Below are positions 8,357-16,903 of a stretch of DNA of 64,000 nt, one piece after another; the first letter of the stretch is position 1; the number at the start of each line of letters is the position of its first letter. Source of the stretch: an uncultured Thalassotalea sp. (lineage in GTDB: Bacteria > Pseudomonadota > Gammaproteobacteria > Enterobacterales > Alteromonadaceae); NCBI GenBank assembly GCA_947492575.1, contig CANLNK010000002.1, forward strand, positions 221,304 to 285,303, in the 5' to 3' direction. A program made the position numbers and the translations under genes. The notes under the pieces are model-generated. The model saw only the letters and a list, made by a program, of their open reading frames with translations. It was not told the origin of the DNA and ran no database searches.

Positions 8357-9484
8357 TTAGATAATGATAAGCTCGCCGCGCAACGCGCCAGCTTGCTCTA
8401 ATGCTTCAAGGATTGCCATGACATCACCAGGAGCCGCACCAACCTCATTTATCGCACGCACTAAGGTATCGAGTGACACACCAGGGTTGAATACAAACAT
8501 CCTAGAATCATCTTGAGATACATCAACAATTGAGTTTTGCGTGACTACAGTTTCACCATCAGCAAAAGCATCAGGCTGAGACACTTCTTGGCTTTCATTA
8601 ATCGTTACCGTAATACCACCATGGGTAATAGCTGCAGCAAGCAAGCGTACTTCCGCACCAATAACAATTGTGCCAGTACGCGAATTGACGATTACTTTTG
8701 CAGCGGGTGAGTCAGGCTCAAATTCTAGATTCTCAATCATTGATAAGAAACTTACTCGGTCGGCAGCATCGCGAGGCGCAGTAACCTTTACTGACGTTCC
8801 ATCAACGGCTCTCGCCGTTCCAGCGACAAAATCGTTAATGGTGTCTGCCATACGTTTTGCAGTTGTAAAATCAGAATCTCTCAGGTTTAGCGTAATATGA
8901 TCGCCAGTCATAAATGGCGATTTAATTTCACGCTCTACCGATGCACCGTTGGCAATGCGGCCGACTGTTGGCGTGTTAATCACTATTCTAGATCCATCTA
9001 ACCCTTCTGCACCTAAACCGCTAACAACAACACTGCCCTGAGCAACGGCATAAGCATTACCGTCTATCCCCATTAGAATCGTTTGTAGCAATGTCCCTCC
9101 TCGCAGACTTTGCGCACTCCCCATTGACGACACTGTTACATCAATCTTTTGGCCAGGCTTTGCAAACGCAGGTAGCTCAGCATGCACAGCAACTGCTGCC
9201 ACATTCTTAATCTTAGGTTTTAAGTTAGCAGGCATCGTAATGCCGAAATTACTCAGCATGGTTTTAAAACTTTGCTCTGTGAATGGGCTACTTTCACCCG
9301 TTCCTGGAAGACCTACAACTAAACCGTAGCCCACTAATTGATTTGATCGCACGCCTTGAATATCAGCAAGGTCTTTAATTCTTTGTGCATCTGCAGTTTG
9401 ACTAAGGCTAGCTACAAAAATAGCTGATGGAAGCAATACACTTGTTAAGAAAAAACTACAAAACCGCTTGAACTTATTCATCAT
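8357..9484 (-). CDS. flgI: Flagellar P-ring protein FlgI
   Basis: Periplasmic P-ring subunit, 375 residues. It starts with a signal peptide ([30 protein letters not shown], cut after ADA) followed by the FlgI signature [31 protein letters not shown]. The C-terminus ([37 protein letters not shown]) is also typical. Two ATG codons are adjacent (9484 and 9481) behind an AGGAG; the second has the better spacing. It lies between flgH and flgJ with short gaps, as in the standard order. FlgA, encoded on the other strand at 16904, is its dedicated chaperone. Confidence 0.97.
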   Translation of the reverse strand: MMNKFKRFCSFFLTSVLLPSAIFVASLSQTADAQRIKDLADIQGVRSNQLVGYGLVVGLPGTGESSPFTEQSFKTMLSNFGITMPANLKPKIKNVAAVAVHAELPAFAKPGQKIDVTVSSMGSAQSLRGGTLLQTILMGIDGNAYAVAQGSVVVSGLGAEGLDGSRIVINTPTVGRIANGASVEREIKSPFMTGDHITLNLRDSDFTTAKRMADTINDFVAGTARAVDGTSVKVTAPRDAADRVSFLSMIENLEFEPDSPAAKVIVNSRTGTIVIGAEVRLLAAAITHGGITVTINESQEVSQPDAFADGETVVTQNSIVDVSQDDSRMFVFNPGVSLDTLVRAINEVGAAPGDVMAILEALEQAGALRGELIII

Positions 9485-9502
9485 TAACTCCTAACATTCG
9501 GC

Positions 9503-10183
9503 TTAAAGTGGCCACCAAGAGCTACTAAAGAAGCGTGATAACCAGCCTTGCTCCTGCACGTCGGCAAACGTACCTGTGCCGGCATATTGAATACGCGCAT
9601 TAGCGACTTTATTGGAAATGATGGTATTGTCTGATGTAATATCTTGTGGTCGGATAATACCAGTTAAACGAATGTATTCATCACCGTTATTAAGCGTCAT
9701 CCATTTTTCACCACGGATCATTAAATTACCATTCGGCAATACTCGTAGAACATGAACAGATATGTTACCGCTTAAGCTGTTACCTTGGTTCGCCTTAGAG
9801 TCGCCAGTAAAATCATTCACTTGGTTATAACCAAATTGAATGGCATCGCCTTTGAAATTGATTGGAAGACCACCAAAACCAGTTATTGGGTCAAGTTGTG
9901 CGCTATTTTCCTTGCTAAGCTCAGTCTTGGCATTTTTTTGAGCTTGCGTGCTTTCACTTAAAATAACTGAGATGATATCGCCCACACGATGAGCTTTTGA
10001 GTCAGAATAAATATTGTTCACATAGTTAGTGCGAAATAATGAACCTGTAGGCACCACAGAAGCTTCTTCTGGTTCAGGTAAAATGGGCGCAAAATCCGGA
10101 TCATTCGGCAATATTTTTGACTGCTGATTACTGGCGCATCCCGACAGTAAGAGAACAGTCATTAATGCAACAAAACGTTTCAT
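9503..10183 (-). CDS. flgH: Flagellar L-ring lipoprotein FlgH
   Basis: Outer-membrane L-ring subunit, 226 residues from the ATG at 10183. A TTG two codons upstream is in frame, but AAGGGG is correctly placed for the ATG. The signal peptide ends in the lipobox LLLSGC, predicting lipidation at that Cys. The mature part contains the FlgH motifs GSLFRTNYVNNIYSDSKAHRVGDIISVIL and the C-terminal GTGTFADVQEQGWLSRFFSS. The gene sits between flgG and flgI with gaps under 20 bases. Confidence 0.96.
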   Translation of the reverse strand: MKRFVALMTVLLLSGCASNQQSKILPNDPDFAPILPEPEEASVVPTGSLFRTNYVNNIYSDSKAHRVGDIISVILSESTQAQKNAKTELSKENSAQLDPITGFGGLPINFKGDAIQFGYNQVNDFTGDSKANQGNSLSGNISVHVLRVLPNGNLMIRGEKWMTLNNGDEYIRLTGIIRPQDITSDNTIISNKVANARIQYAGTGTFADVQEQGWLSRFFSSSWWPL

Positions 10184-10197
10184 GATCAACCCCTTAA

Positions 10198-10986
10198 TTA
10201 AAGCTGCTGATTAATATAGCTAAGCATTTGATCGACAGCCGAAATGACTTTTGAGTTCATCTCATATACACGTTGGCTTTCAATCAAGTTAACCAATTCT
10301 TCGGTTGTATTCACATTTGAGGTTTCTAGTGCTCCTTGCACCAACATACCGTAACCTTCTAGACCAGGAACACCTTCGGTCGGTGCACCACTTACCGCCG
10401 TTTCAGTAAATAAGTTTTGCCCAATTGGCTCTAAGCCCGTTGGGTTAATAAAGTTCACCGTATTAATTTGCCCAACAACTGCATTTTCTGCTTGCCCTTG
10501 CAAGCGCACAGATACCTCACCATCCTGCGAAATATTGATTGCTAGCGCATCTTCCGGAATAGTAATTTGTGGCTGCATTAGGTAACCCGCCCCTGGGGTA
10601 ACAATATTACCTTCTTCGTCCATAGTGAACTGGCCATTACGGGTGTAGGCTGCTGTACCATCCGGCATTAAAATTTCAAAAAAGCCTTCGCCTTGGATCA
10701 TGATATCCAACGAATTATCCGTCGTAATCATGTCACCTTGGGTGTGAATTTTTTGCGTTGCTACAACTTTAGCACCCGCGCCTAACATCAAACCTGACGG
10801 CATTTCAGTGTCTTGAGCACTTCGGCCGCCCGGCTGATTAATTGTTTGATAAAGCAAGTCTTCAAACACCGCGCGACTTTTCTTAAAACCAACGGTACTA
10901 GCGTTGGCTAAGTTATTTGAGATAACAGCAATATCCTTTGTTTGCGCATCTAAACCTGTTTTACTAATCCATAAAGCTGGGTTCAT
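10198..10986 (-). CDS. flgG: Flagellar distal rod protein FlgG
   Basis: Distal rod subunit, 262 residues, close to the family norm. The N-terminus MNPALWISKTGLDAQTKDIAVISNNLANASTVGFKKSRAVFEDLLYQ is diagnostic: rod signature ISNNLANASTVGFKKSRA plus the FlgG-specific stretch (YQTINQPGG) that keeps the rod straight. The C-terminus (GALETSNVNTTEELVNLIESQRVYEMNSKVISAVDQMLSYINQQL) is the partner helix. A GAGGTGAAG ribosome binding site lies directly before the ATG. It follows flgF by 22 bases. Confidence 0.97.
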   Translation of the reverse strand: MNPALWISKTGLDAQTKDIAVISNNLANASTVGFKKSRAVFEDLLYQTINQPGGRSAQDTEMPSGLMLGAGAKVVATQKIHTQGDMITTDNSLDIMIQGEGFFEILMPDGTAAYTRNGQFTMDEEGNIVTPGAGYLMQPQITIPEDALAINISQDGEVSVRLQGQAENAVVGQINTVNFINPTGLEPIGQNLFTETAVSGAPTEGVPGLEGYGMLVQGALETSNVNTTEELVNLIESQRVYEMNSKVISAVDQMLSYINQQL

Positions 10987-11008
10987 ACTTCACCTCGTAA
11001 AAATTAAA

Positions 11009-11752
11009 TTAGAAAGCACGCAATAACGAAGAACTTGCTGAATCAATTTCTTCTGCTGTTTTCATGAGTTTAAGTTGCATTTCAAACTGACGTTGTAATG
11101 CAATCATGTCTGTCATTTCGTTAACTGGATTCACATTGCTCGATTCGAGCATGCCACTTCGCAGCTGGACTGTAATATCGGCTTGTTCAACGTTACCGTC
11201 TTTACGGCGGAATAGACCGTCATTACCTTTTTCGATTTGTCGCACATCAGGGTTGACCATTTTTATGCGACCAACTTCTTCAAGCGCGTTAGCTGGCGCA
11301 CCCTCTGGGCGAACCACTATGGTTCCGTCGTTGGAAATATTGATATTACTTACTGGTAGCGGCAGGAATACAGGGCCGGCCTCACCAACGACAAGATCAC
11401 CGCCCATGGTCTCTAGAGCACCGGCTTCTGTTACCCTAAGTTGTCCAGAGCGGGTGTAAGCCTCAGTACCATCTGCTGTTTGAACTGCTAACCAACCATC
11501 ACCTTGAATAGCAACGTCTAAATCTCGACCAGTTGTTATTAGTGAACCGCTGTCAAAGTTTTGGCTAGCTCGCTCGGTCATAGAAAATGCACGAGTCGGC
11601 ATGCCTTCACCGAAAGCCTGCATGGTGCGCGCCTGCGCTAAATCAGCTTTGAAGCCAGTCGTCTTAGCATTCGCCAGGTTATTTGCGTTTACCGATAAGG
11701 CATGCATATTTTGTTTGGCACCGCTCATCGCGATATAAAGCATCTTATCCAT
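11009..11752 (-). CDS. flgF: Flagellar proximal rod protein FlgF
   Basis: Proximal rod subunit, 247 residues from the ATG at 11752; an in-frame TTG five codons upstream was rejected because MDKMLYIAMSGAKQNMHALSVNANNLANAKTTGFK is the normal FlgF start. The C-terminal helix (LESSNVNPVNEMTDMIALQRQFEMQLKLMKTAEEIDSASSSLLRAF) is typical. It is the first gene of the flgFGHIJKL unit: a terminator ends flgBCDE upstream at 11886-11925, and a consensus sigma-54 promoter lies at 11791-11808, just before this gene. Confidence 0.96.
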   Translation of the reverse strand: MDKMLYIAMSGAKQNMHALSVNANNLANAKTTGFKADLAQARTMQAFGEGMPTRAFSMTERASQNFDSGSLITTGRDLDVAIQGDGWLAVQTADGTEAYTRSGQLRVTEAGALETMGGDLVVGEAGPVFLPLPVSNINISNDGTIVVRPEGAPANALEEVGRIKMVNPDVRQIEKGNDGLFRRKDGNVEQADITVQLRSGMLESSNVNPVNEMTDMIALQRQFEMQLKLMKTAEEIDSASSSLLRAF

Positions 11753-11790
11753 AACGAATTCCAACAAGAAAATTAAACTTGCTAGGAAAA

Positions 11791-11808
11791 ATGCAATATC
11801 AATGCCAG
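11791..11808 (-). promoter_or_regulatory. Sigma-54 (RpoN) promoter for flgF operon
   Basis: The minus strand reads CTGGCATTGATATTGCAT, i.e. TGGCAT-N5-TTGCAT with GG and GC twelve bases apart, a full -24/-12 element. The predicted transcript starts near 11781, about 30 bases before the flgF ATG. Confidence 0.88.
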
Positions 11809-11885
11809 AAGAGAAAACGGTTCAGCTTTAACTGAAAATGGAAGTCTTAGTATACTTTGCTTAGTCTAGTTTGGTTTAGTTTTGG

Positions 11886-11925
11886 ATAGAAAAAGAAACG
11901 CCCTACACCTAAGTGGCGAGGGCGT
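11886..11925 (-). terminator. Terminator after flgE
   Basis: On the minus strand ACGCCCT pairs with AGGGCGT, with a smaller internal CAC/GTG stem, followed by TTCTTTTTCT. It separates flgBCDE from flgFGHIJKL. Confidence 0.8.
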
Positions 11926-11967
11926 CGATTTACGAGAACACGTTATTCTGTATACTAGCTAGATATT

Positions 11968-13290
11968 TTAACGAATCTGTAAAATTGTCTGGTTCAATTG
12001 GTTATCAACTTCAAGTGAACGAGAGTTCGCTTGGAAGTTTCGTTGTGCAGAAATCAGATCGATCAATTCAGACGTTAAGTTAACATTAGATTGCTCAAGT
12101 GCAGAAGAATTAATCGTACCAAATGTACCTGAACCAGCCTCACCAGCAAGTGCTTCACCGGACACTAAACTTTCTTTCCAAGAACTATTGCCTACTTGTG
12201 TAAGACCCTGATTATTCGCGAAGTTTACCAAAGTTACGCGAGCTAAAGGTTCCGATGTACCATTACTGTATGTCGCACGTATCAAGCCATCACCGTCAAT
12301 ATCGAGCCCTGTTAATCTACCTACCGCTAGACCATCTTGCTCAAGCGACGTAACTTCAAAGTTTGACGCAAACTGTGTTGGTTCATTTGAATTTGGACCT
12401 GTGGTATCAATATTAAAATTAGTTGTTAAGGTTTGAGATGGCTCAGCACCGTTAACTAAAATACCAGCACCTAAAGGATCAGTTTCAATAACATCTGGGT
12501 ATTGACCTTCAAAGTCGCCACCAGATGAAAAGATAAGCTTTGCTGTACCTGGTACATAGGCAGAGCCGGCTGCTGTACCTGTTCCAGCACCCGTATCTTG
12601 AATATTAACTAAAGTACCATCAACAGCGGTGTACATATCCCATTCATTAGCCGCAGCTTTTCTGAAGTAGTAGGTTTGCACATGGCTTTCACCAAGTGAA
12701 TCAAATACTGTAACCGATGTAGAATGGTTGTAAGTTAATGGATCCGTTGGGTCAAAAGCATAAGGATTAACAGCATCACCTGCAGGAAGGTTCATACGAA
12801 TATCTACTTCTGAAGTTGCTTGCGGTGCGCCAGATGCTGTAGGTATTTGAATAGGGCTAGCAGTGCTTAACGCGACAGAAGCTGACGACCCGTCGGCATT
12901 CACATCAAAGCCTAGCAAAAAGTCACCATTAGAGTTTACGATGAAATTATCAGCATTCAATTTAAACTCGCCTGCACGTGTATAAGAGCGTTCGAGACTA
13001 TCCAATTCTGGAACTGTTGCGAAAAAGCCGTTACCGGTAATCGCCAGATCCAGTGCGTTGTTTGTAAAGCGAATACTACCCTGAGAAAATTGCTGAGCTA
13101 CATCTGCCGTTAACACACCATCACCAGCTTTAGTATTACCCGCCGCTAACAATGAAGATGCATACACATCAACAAATTCTGCCCTAGACTCTTTAAAGCC
13201 AGTAGTGTTTACATTTGCGATATTGTTTGATGTTACGTCCAAATCTTTTTGTGCAGCGTTTAAGCCACTTAATGACACGTTAAAAGACAT
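11968..13290 (-). CDS. flgE: Flagellar hook protein FlgE
   Basis: Hook subunit, 440 residues, within the range for polar-flagellum hooks. N-terminus MSFNVSLSGLNAAQKDLDVTSNNIANVNTTGFKESRAEFVDVYASS is the hook/rod signature; C-terminus (GTINSSALEQSNVNLTSELIDLISAQRNFQANSRSLEVDNQLNQTILQIR) is the partner helix. The middle contains LDIDGDGLIRATYSNG, a conserved FlgE stretch that resembles a calcium loop. AAAGAGGTGAAC before the ATG is a good ribosome binding site. It is the last gene of the flgBCDE unit. Confidence 0.97.
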   Translation of the reverse strand: MSFNVSLSGLNAAQKDLDVTSNNIANVNTTGFKESRAEFVDVYASSLLAAGNTKAGDGVLTADVAQQFSQGSIRFTNNALDLAITGNGFFATVPELDSLERSYTRAGEFKLNADNFIVNSNGDFLLGFDVNADGSSASVALSTASPIQIPTASGAPQATSEVDIRMNLPAGDAVNPYAFDPTDPLTYNHSTSVTVFDSLGESHVQTYYFRKAAANEWDMYTAVDGTLVNIQDTGAGTGTAAGSAYVPGTAKLIFSSGGDFEGQYPDVIETDPLGAGILVNGAEPSQTLTTNFNIDTTGPNSNEPTQFASNFEVTSLEQDGLAVGRLTGLDIDGDGLIRATYSNGTSEPLARVTLVNFANNQGLTQVGNSSWKESLVSGEALAGEAGSGTFGTINSSALEQSNVNLTSELIDLISAQRNFQANSRSLEVDNQLNQTILQIR

Positions 13291-13334
13291 AAGTTCACCT
13301 CTTTGAAATCTTGATTAACAAACCTAGGACAAAA

Positions 13335-14021
13335 CTAGCCTTGCGATACTTCAACTACATCGGCTAAATTCATTGAAGAACCGCCATTTAAATTCAATAC
13401 AATTTGACCGCCAGCACCAGCTAGCGTGACACTATCAACATTGCGATAGGTCATCGCAGTAAGCTCAGATGCTTGACCATCAACTAAGCCAGCAATACGG
13501 AATCGATACGCGCCGTCAGGCGCTAGCTCACCGTTTGCCATCATGCCATCCCAAACAAAGCCAGACTCACCGGCTGGGACATTACCCACAGGTACCGTTT
13601 GAATGATTTCGCCCGCTGTATTTTCAACGTAAATATTTACATTCGATGCGGGTAAATCAGTGACAATTTTGCCTTTAGGCTGTTCACCTGTTGTCATCGC
13701 GAATACATTGTCGTCAACAAGGACGCTTCGACCAACCAAAGACGACGCTTGAAGTGCCTGACTAGAAGACATGCTCGCCGCGAACTCAGCAAAAGATTCA
13801 TTTAACTGTGCAACACCATCAGTGGTGGAGAATGCCGTCATTTGTGAGATCATTTCATTGTTCTCCACAGGCTTGGTCGGGTCTTGATGAGCAAGCTCTT
13901 GTGTCATTAATGCAAAAAAGTCCTCTTGCGTTAACATACCGTTATCTTCTTCGGCTTCTTGAACTGTTTCTGTCTGCCAACGAAGCGCGTCTAAACCGCT
14001 ACTACCGCTTACTGAGTCCAT
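13335..14021 (-). CDS. flgD: Flagellar hook assembly (cap) protein FlgD
   Basis: Hook-cap scaffold required for FlgE polymerisation, 228 residues. The N-terminal export and cap region includes LTQEDFFALMTQELAHQDPTKPVENNEMISQMTAFSTTDGVAQLNE, the most conserved FlgD segment. The C-terminal half folds as Tudor-like and Fn3-like domains (GFVWDGMMANGELAPDGAYRFRIAG). The gene lies between flgC and flgE with about 40 bases on each side and has a GAGAGAGAT ribosome binding site. Confidence 0.95.
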   Translation of the reverse strand: MDSVSGSSGLDALRWQTETVQEAEEDNGMLTQEDFFALMTQELAHQDPTKPVENNEMISQMTAFSTTDGVAQLNESFAEFAASMSSSQALQASSLVGRSVLVDDNVFAMTTGEQPKGKIVTDLPASNVNIYVENTAGEIIQTVPVGNVPAGESGFVWDGMMANGELAPDGAYRFRIAGLVDGQASELTAMTYRNVDSVTLAGAGGQIVLNLNGGSSMNLADVVEVSQG

Positions 14022-14060
14022 AGTCTATCTCTCTCTACTCTCACTCACTATTAGCCAAAA

Positions 14061-14480
14061 TTAGCTTTGGCCTAGTCGTAATGTTCTGTTCACCATGTTC
14101 TTTGCCGATTCAGCCAGCTGGATGTTCGTTTGATATGAACGTGACGCTGAAATCATATTGGTCATTTCCTCTACCACATTGACATTAGGCTTGTAGATAT
14201 AGCCATCTTTATCTGCCATTGGATGGTTGGGCGAATACTCTACATTTAGTGGCTTATCGCTCTCTACAATGCCGAGAACCTCAACTCCTACAGAGCCTTG
14301 CTGGCCAGCGGCAGCTTTTTGCATCTCGGCGGCAAAGACGGGATGCCTTGCGCGATATGTCTGATCAATGCTGCTACTTACGCTATCTGCGTTGGCAATA
14401 TTACTTGCAGTGGTATTTAAACGAACCGATTGTGCCGCCATACCAGAGCCGCTAATGTCGAAGACGTTAAATAGACTCAT
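14061..14480 (-). CDS. flgC: Flagellar proximal rod protein FlgC
   Basis: Proximal rod subunit, 139 residues, standard length. N-terminus MSLFNVFDISGSGMAAQSVRLNTTASNIANADSV carries the rod signature; C-terminus PNVNVVEEMTNMISASRSYQTNIQLAESAKNMVNRTLRLGQS is typical. It follows flgB by two bases, with its GGAGGGCAAT ribosome binding site inside the flgB end, so the two are translationally coupled. Confidence 0.97.
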   Translation of the reverse strand: MSLFNVFDISGSGMAAQSVRLNTTASNIANADSVSSSIDQTYRARHPVFAAEMQKAAAGQQGSVGVEVLGIVESDKPLNVEYSPNHPMADKDGYIYKPNVNVVEEMTNMISASRSYQTNIQLAESAKNMVNRTLRLGQS

Positions 14481-14482
14481 AA

Positions 14483-14881
14483 TTATTGCCCTCCAGAAAG
14501 TGCTTTTTTCAAGCCTTTAACTTTAGAATCCAAGAAATTTACACTGGCTTGATACTGTAATGAGTTTTCTAGATACAAGTTTCGTTCCACTTGTACATTT
14601 ACAGTATTACCATCACCAGTATCTGGTTGATCTGGCACTCGATATCCGGTGCCTGAGTTTAATTCGATACGTGTATCGTAGTGTTTTGCGTGAGTGCGGG
14701 ACATGCCCATTTGTTGACTTTTTGCCGCACTGGCAAGGGCTTCTTGAAAATCCATGCCCTTTGCTTTGTAGCCTGGAGTGTCTGCGTTGGCAATATTGCT
14801 TGCAATAATTTCGGCGCGTTTAGCACGCAACACCATACCATCGGGATGGATCCCTAATGCTTTGTCAAAATTTATAGCCAT
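14483..14881 (-). CDS. flgB: Flagellar basal-body rod protein FlgB
   Basis: Most membrane-proximal rod subunit, 132 residues. N-terminus AINFDKALGIHPDGMVLRAKRAEIIASNIANADTPGYKAKGMDFQEAL is the FlgB form of the rod signature. It opens the flgBCDE operon. The ribosome binding site (GGAGG, about 7 bases before ATG) is one arm of a perfect 10-bp inverted repeat at 14884-14912. A sigma-54 element lies at 14913-14930, so the predicted transcript start falls at the inner edge of the upstream arm. cheR ends 63 bases upstream in the same direction without an obvious terminator. Confidence 0.97.
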   Translation of the reverse strand: MAINFDKALGIHPDGMVLRAKRAEIIASNIANADTPGYKAKGMDFQEALASAAKSQQMGMSRTHAKHYDTRIELNSGTGYRVPDQPDTGDGNTVNVQVERNLYLENSLQYQASVNFLDSKVKGLKKALSGGQ

Positions 14882-14883
14882 AG

Positions 14884-14912
14884 ATATACCTCCGTCAGTT
14901 TAGGAGGTATAT
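14884..14912. repeat. Inverted repeat covering the flgB ribosome binding site
   Basis: Arms ATATACCTCC and GGAGGTATAT are perfectly complementary over 10 bp with a 9-base loop. In a transcript reading through from cheR, the flgB Shine-Dalgarno GGAGG would be base-paired. In a transcript starting at the predicted sigma-54 start near 14903, the upstream arm would be missing. It could equally be a DNA operator. Confidence 0.85.
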
Positions 14913-14930
14913 ATTCAATTAGCGTGCCAA
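14913..14930 (-). promoter_or_regulatory. Sigma-54 (RpoN) promoter for flgBCDE
   Basis: The minus strand reads TTGGCACGCTAATTGAAT. The -24 half (TTGGCACG) is consensus; the -12 half has TTGAA instead of TTGCA. GG and the -12 G keep the required spacing. Predicted start of transcription near 14903. Confidence 0.75.
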
Positions 14931-14943
14931 GTAAAGCGTCAAA

Positions 14944-15777
14944 TTATGGTTGTTTCTTGTAGACGATGCCTGGGTTGCACCTAAGCATGTCGAAATCTTG
15001 ATTAAGACCAGACAAGGACTCTGATGCGCCAAGGAATAGATATCCCTCTTTGTTTAACACACCGTGAATTTGTGAAAGGATTTGTGCTTTGATTTCTGGA
15101 GAAAAGTAAATCAAAACGTTACGGCAAAAGACAATATCAAAGCGCCCCATCAAACTGTAGCTATTCAGTAAGTTTAATGGTCTAAAACTTACCATTTTCT
15201 TGACGTTGTCTTTGACCTTCATCATACCGTTATCACCAGGTTCAAAGAACTGACGTTTGCGCTCTGCTGATAAACCTCGAGCAAGAGCTAAGCTGTCATA
15301 ATGTCCATATTTGCAATGCTCAAGCATTGTGGTTGAAATATCAGTGCCAACAATTTGAACACCACCTGGAAACGATCCAGGTTTACTCTGTTGATACTCA
15401 AGTACAGACATTGCAATAGAATAAGGTTCTTGCCCAGAAGAACTAGCCGCCGACCATATTTTCAAGGGCGATCTCTGCGAGGCAAACTCTGGTAATAACT
15501 TATTTTTAAGCAGCTGGAACGGGTAATCATCTCGAAACCAAAGGGTTTCATTAGTCGTCATCGCATCGATAACCGCAGAGCGCAGCTGACGCTCCATAGG
15601 ACTTAGTGTACGTTTGACTACGTCTGCAAGCGATTCTACATCAAACTTTGCCATTAACGGTGCTAGGCGACTTTTCACCAAGTACTGTTTATTTTCCCCC
15701 AATACGATGCCGCATTGTTGTTCTAAAAAGGTACGAAAGTCGTTATAACTTTTGTCATCAAGTTGCTTTGCTGACAC
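14944..15777 (-). CDS. cheR: Chemotaxis protein methyltransferase CheR
   Basis: Methylates glutamates of chemoreceptors using S-adenosylmethionine, for adaptation. 277 residues starting at GTG, with TTAGGA about 10 bases upstream. The N-terminal helical domain (residues 1-85) includes the TTNET motif at 74-78; the Rossmann-type SAM domain begins near residue 104 (IWSAASSSGQEPYSIAM), and FDIVFCRNVLIYFSPE is the later conserved motif. No C-terminal pentapeptide-binding extension is obvious. It follows cheV by 31 bases; the pair precedes flgB, as in Vibrio and Shewanella. Confidence 0.96.
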   Translation of the reverse strand: MSAKQLDDKSYNDFRTFLEQQCGIVLGENKQYLVKSRLAPLMAKFDVESLADVVKRTLSPMERQLRSAVIDAMTTNETLWFRDDYPFQLLKNKLLPEFASQRSPLKIWSAASSSGQEPYSIAMSVLEYQQSKPGSFPGGVQIVGTDISTTMLEHCKYGHYDSLALARGLSAERKRQFFEPGDNGMMKVKDNVKKMVSFRPLNLLNSYSLMGRFDIVFCRNVLIYFSPEIKAQILSQIHGVLNKEGYLFLGASESLSGLNQDFDMLRCNPGIVYKKQP

Positions 15778-15808
15778 TAAATATTCCTAAAATAAACAGA
15801 TACAAAAA

Positions 15809-16738
15809 TTATTCTTCGATTTTTAGCCATTTTTTCACGGCTGTAGCTAGCTCGTCAGGATGAAACTTAGGGATAAAGTCCTCAGCCCCCACTTTTTCAA
15901 CCATAGCGTTGTTGAATACACCACTCAGTGACGTATGCAAAATCACTGGCATGCTCTTAAGCTTCTCAATGCTTTTGATTTCAGCTGTTAAGGTATAGCC
16001 GTCCATCTCTGGCATTTCAATATCGGAAATTAATAATGCGACTTTCTCAGAAATTGAGTGTTCACATTCTTCAGCCATCTCATTGAGCTTATTCAGTGCT
16101 TCTTGTCCATTTTTCGCCAACACCATTTTAAGCCCTAACGGCTCAAGTGCTCGTTTAACTTGATTTCGTGCAACAGTTGAATCATCAGCAATCATGATGA
16201 CTCGCTCGCCTATAGACTCACCCACAGTCGCATCTGCCACTTCTTCACTTAGCTCAGTAGAAACCGGACTGATTTCGTTAAGGATTTTCTCAACGTCCAA
16301 AATCGACACCATTTCATTGTCAATTTCAGTAACTGCGGTTAGGTAGCTTGACTTACCGGCACCTTCAGGTGGCGGCATAATATCTTGCCAACTCAATGTT
16401 GTAATACGCTCGACACCTGCGACAAGGAATCCCTGAACACTTCGGTTATATTCTGCAATGATAATAAAGCAATTCTCGTTGAGCGGGATATCTCGACCGC
16501 CCGTGGCCTTACTTAAATCAATAACAGAGATAGTTTGACCACGAATATGAGCAACACCTTTAATAAACGGATCTTGGTTAGGAAGTGACGTTAGATGAGG
16601 ACATTGAAGTACTTCTCTGACCTTGAACACATTGATACCAAAGCGTTGCGGCCCTATCAACTTAAATAGCAGCAGCTCAAGTCTGTTCTGTCCTACCAAT
16701 TGTGTACGTTGGTTTACCGAATCTAGAATGCCCGCCAT
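15809..16738 (-). CDS. cheV: Chemotaxis coupling/response protein CheV
   Basis: CheW-like coupling domain fused to a receiver domain, 309 residues. The CheW part covers roughly residues 18-160 (ELLLFKLIGPQRFGINVFKVREVLQCP, then GVAHIRGQTISVIDL). The receiver domain starts near 178 (RVIMIADDSTVARNQVKRAL), with Asp239 in LLISDIEMPEMDGY as the expected phosphorylation site. CheV links receptors to CheA and tunes kinase activity. AAGGGGTAACT before the ATG is the ribosome binding site. It is divergent from flgA across 165 bases. Confidence 0.96.
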   Translation of the reverse strand: MAGILDSVNQRTQLVGQNRLELLLFKLIGPQRFGINVFKVREVLQCPHLTSLPNQDPFIKGVAHIRGQTISVIDLSKATGGRDIPLNENCFIIIAEYNRSVQGFLVAGVERITTLSWQDIMPPPEGAGKSSYLTAVTEIDNEMVSILDVEKILNEISPVSTELSEEVADATVGESIGERVIMIADDSTVARNQVKRALEPLGLKMVLAKNGQEALNKLNEMAEECEHSISEKVALLISDIEMPEMDGYTLTAEIKSIEKLKSMPVILHTSLSGVFNNAMVEKVGAEDFIPKFHPDELATAVKKWLKIEE

Positions 16739-16903
16739 AGTTACCCCTTTACCTTCTGTCCCTCTTAAAAAGGCACAATTCTTGTTTATCGTAATATTAC
16801 GTGTGAACAGCGTCTAACTTTTGACACTCAAAGTGCCGCCTCACTTACTAATCATAAGCATAGACGAGTATTTAATTTTCCATAACATATTGAACGCAAA
16901 AAA

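Noticed and set aside
16739-16903. Sigma-54-like matches between cheV and flgA (AGGCACAATTCTTGTTT on plus; CGGCAC-N5-GTGTC on minus)
   Set aside because: Each keeps only the -24 half; the -12 half lacks the GC or TTGC core, so neither was called as a promoter.
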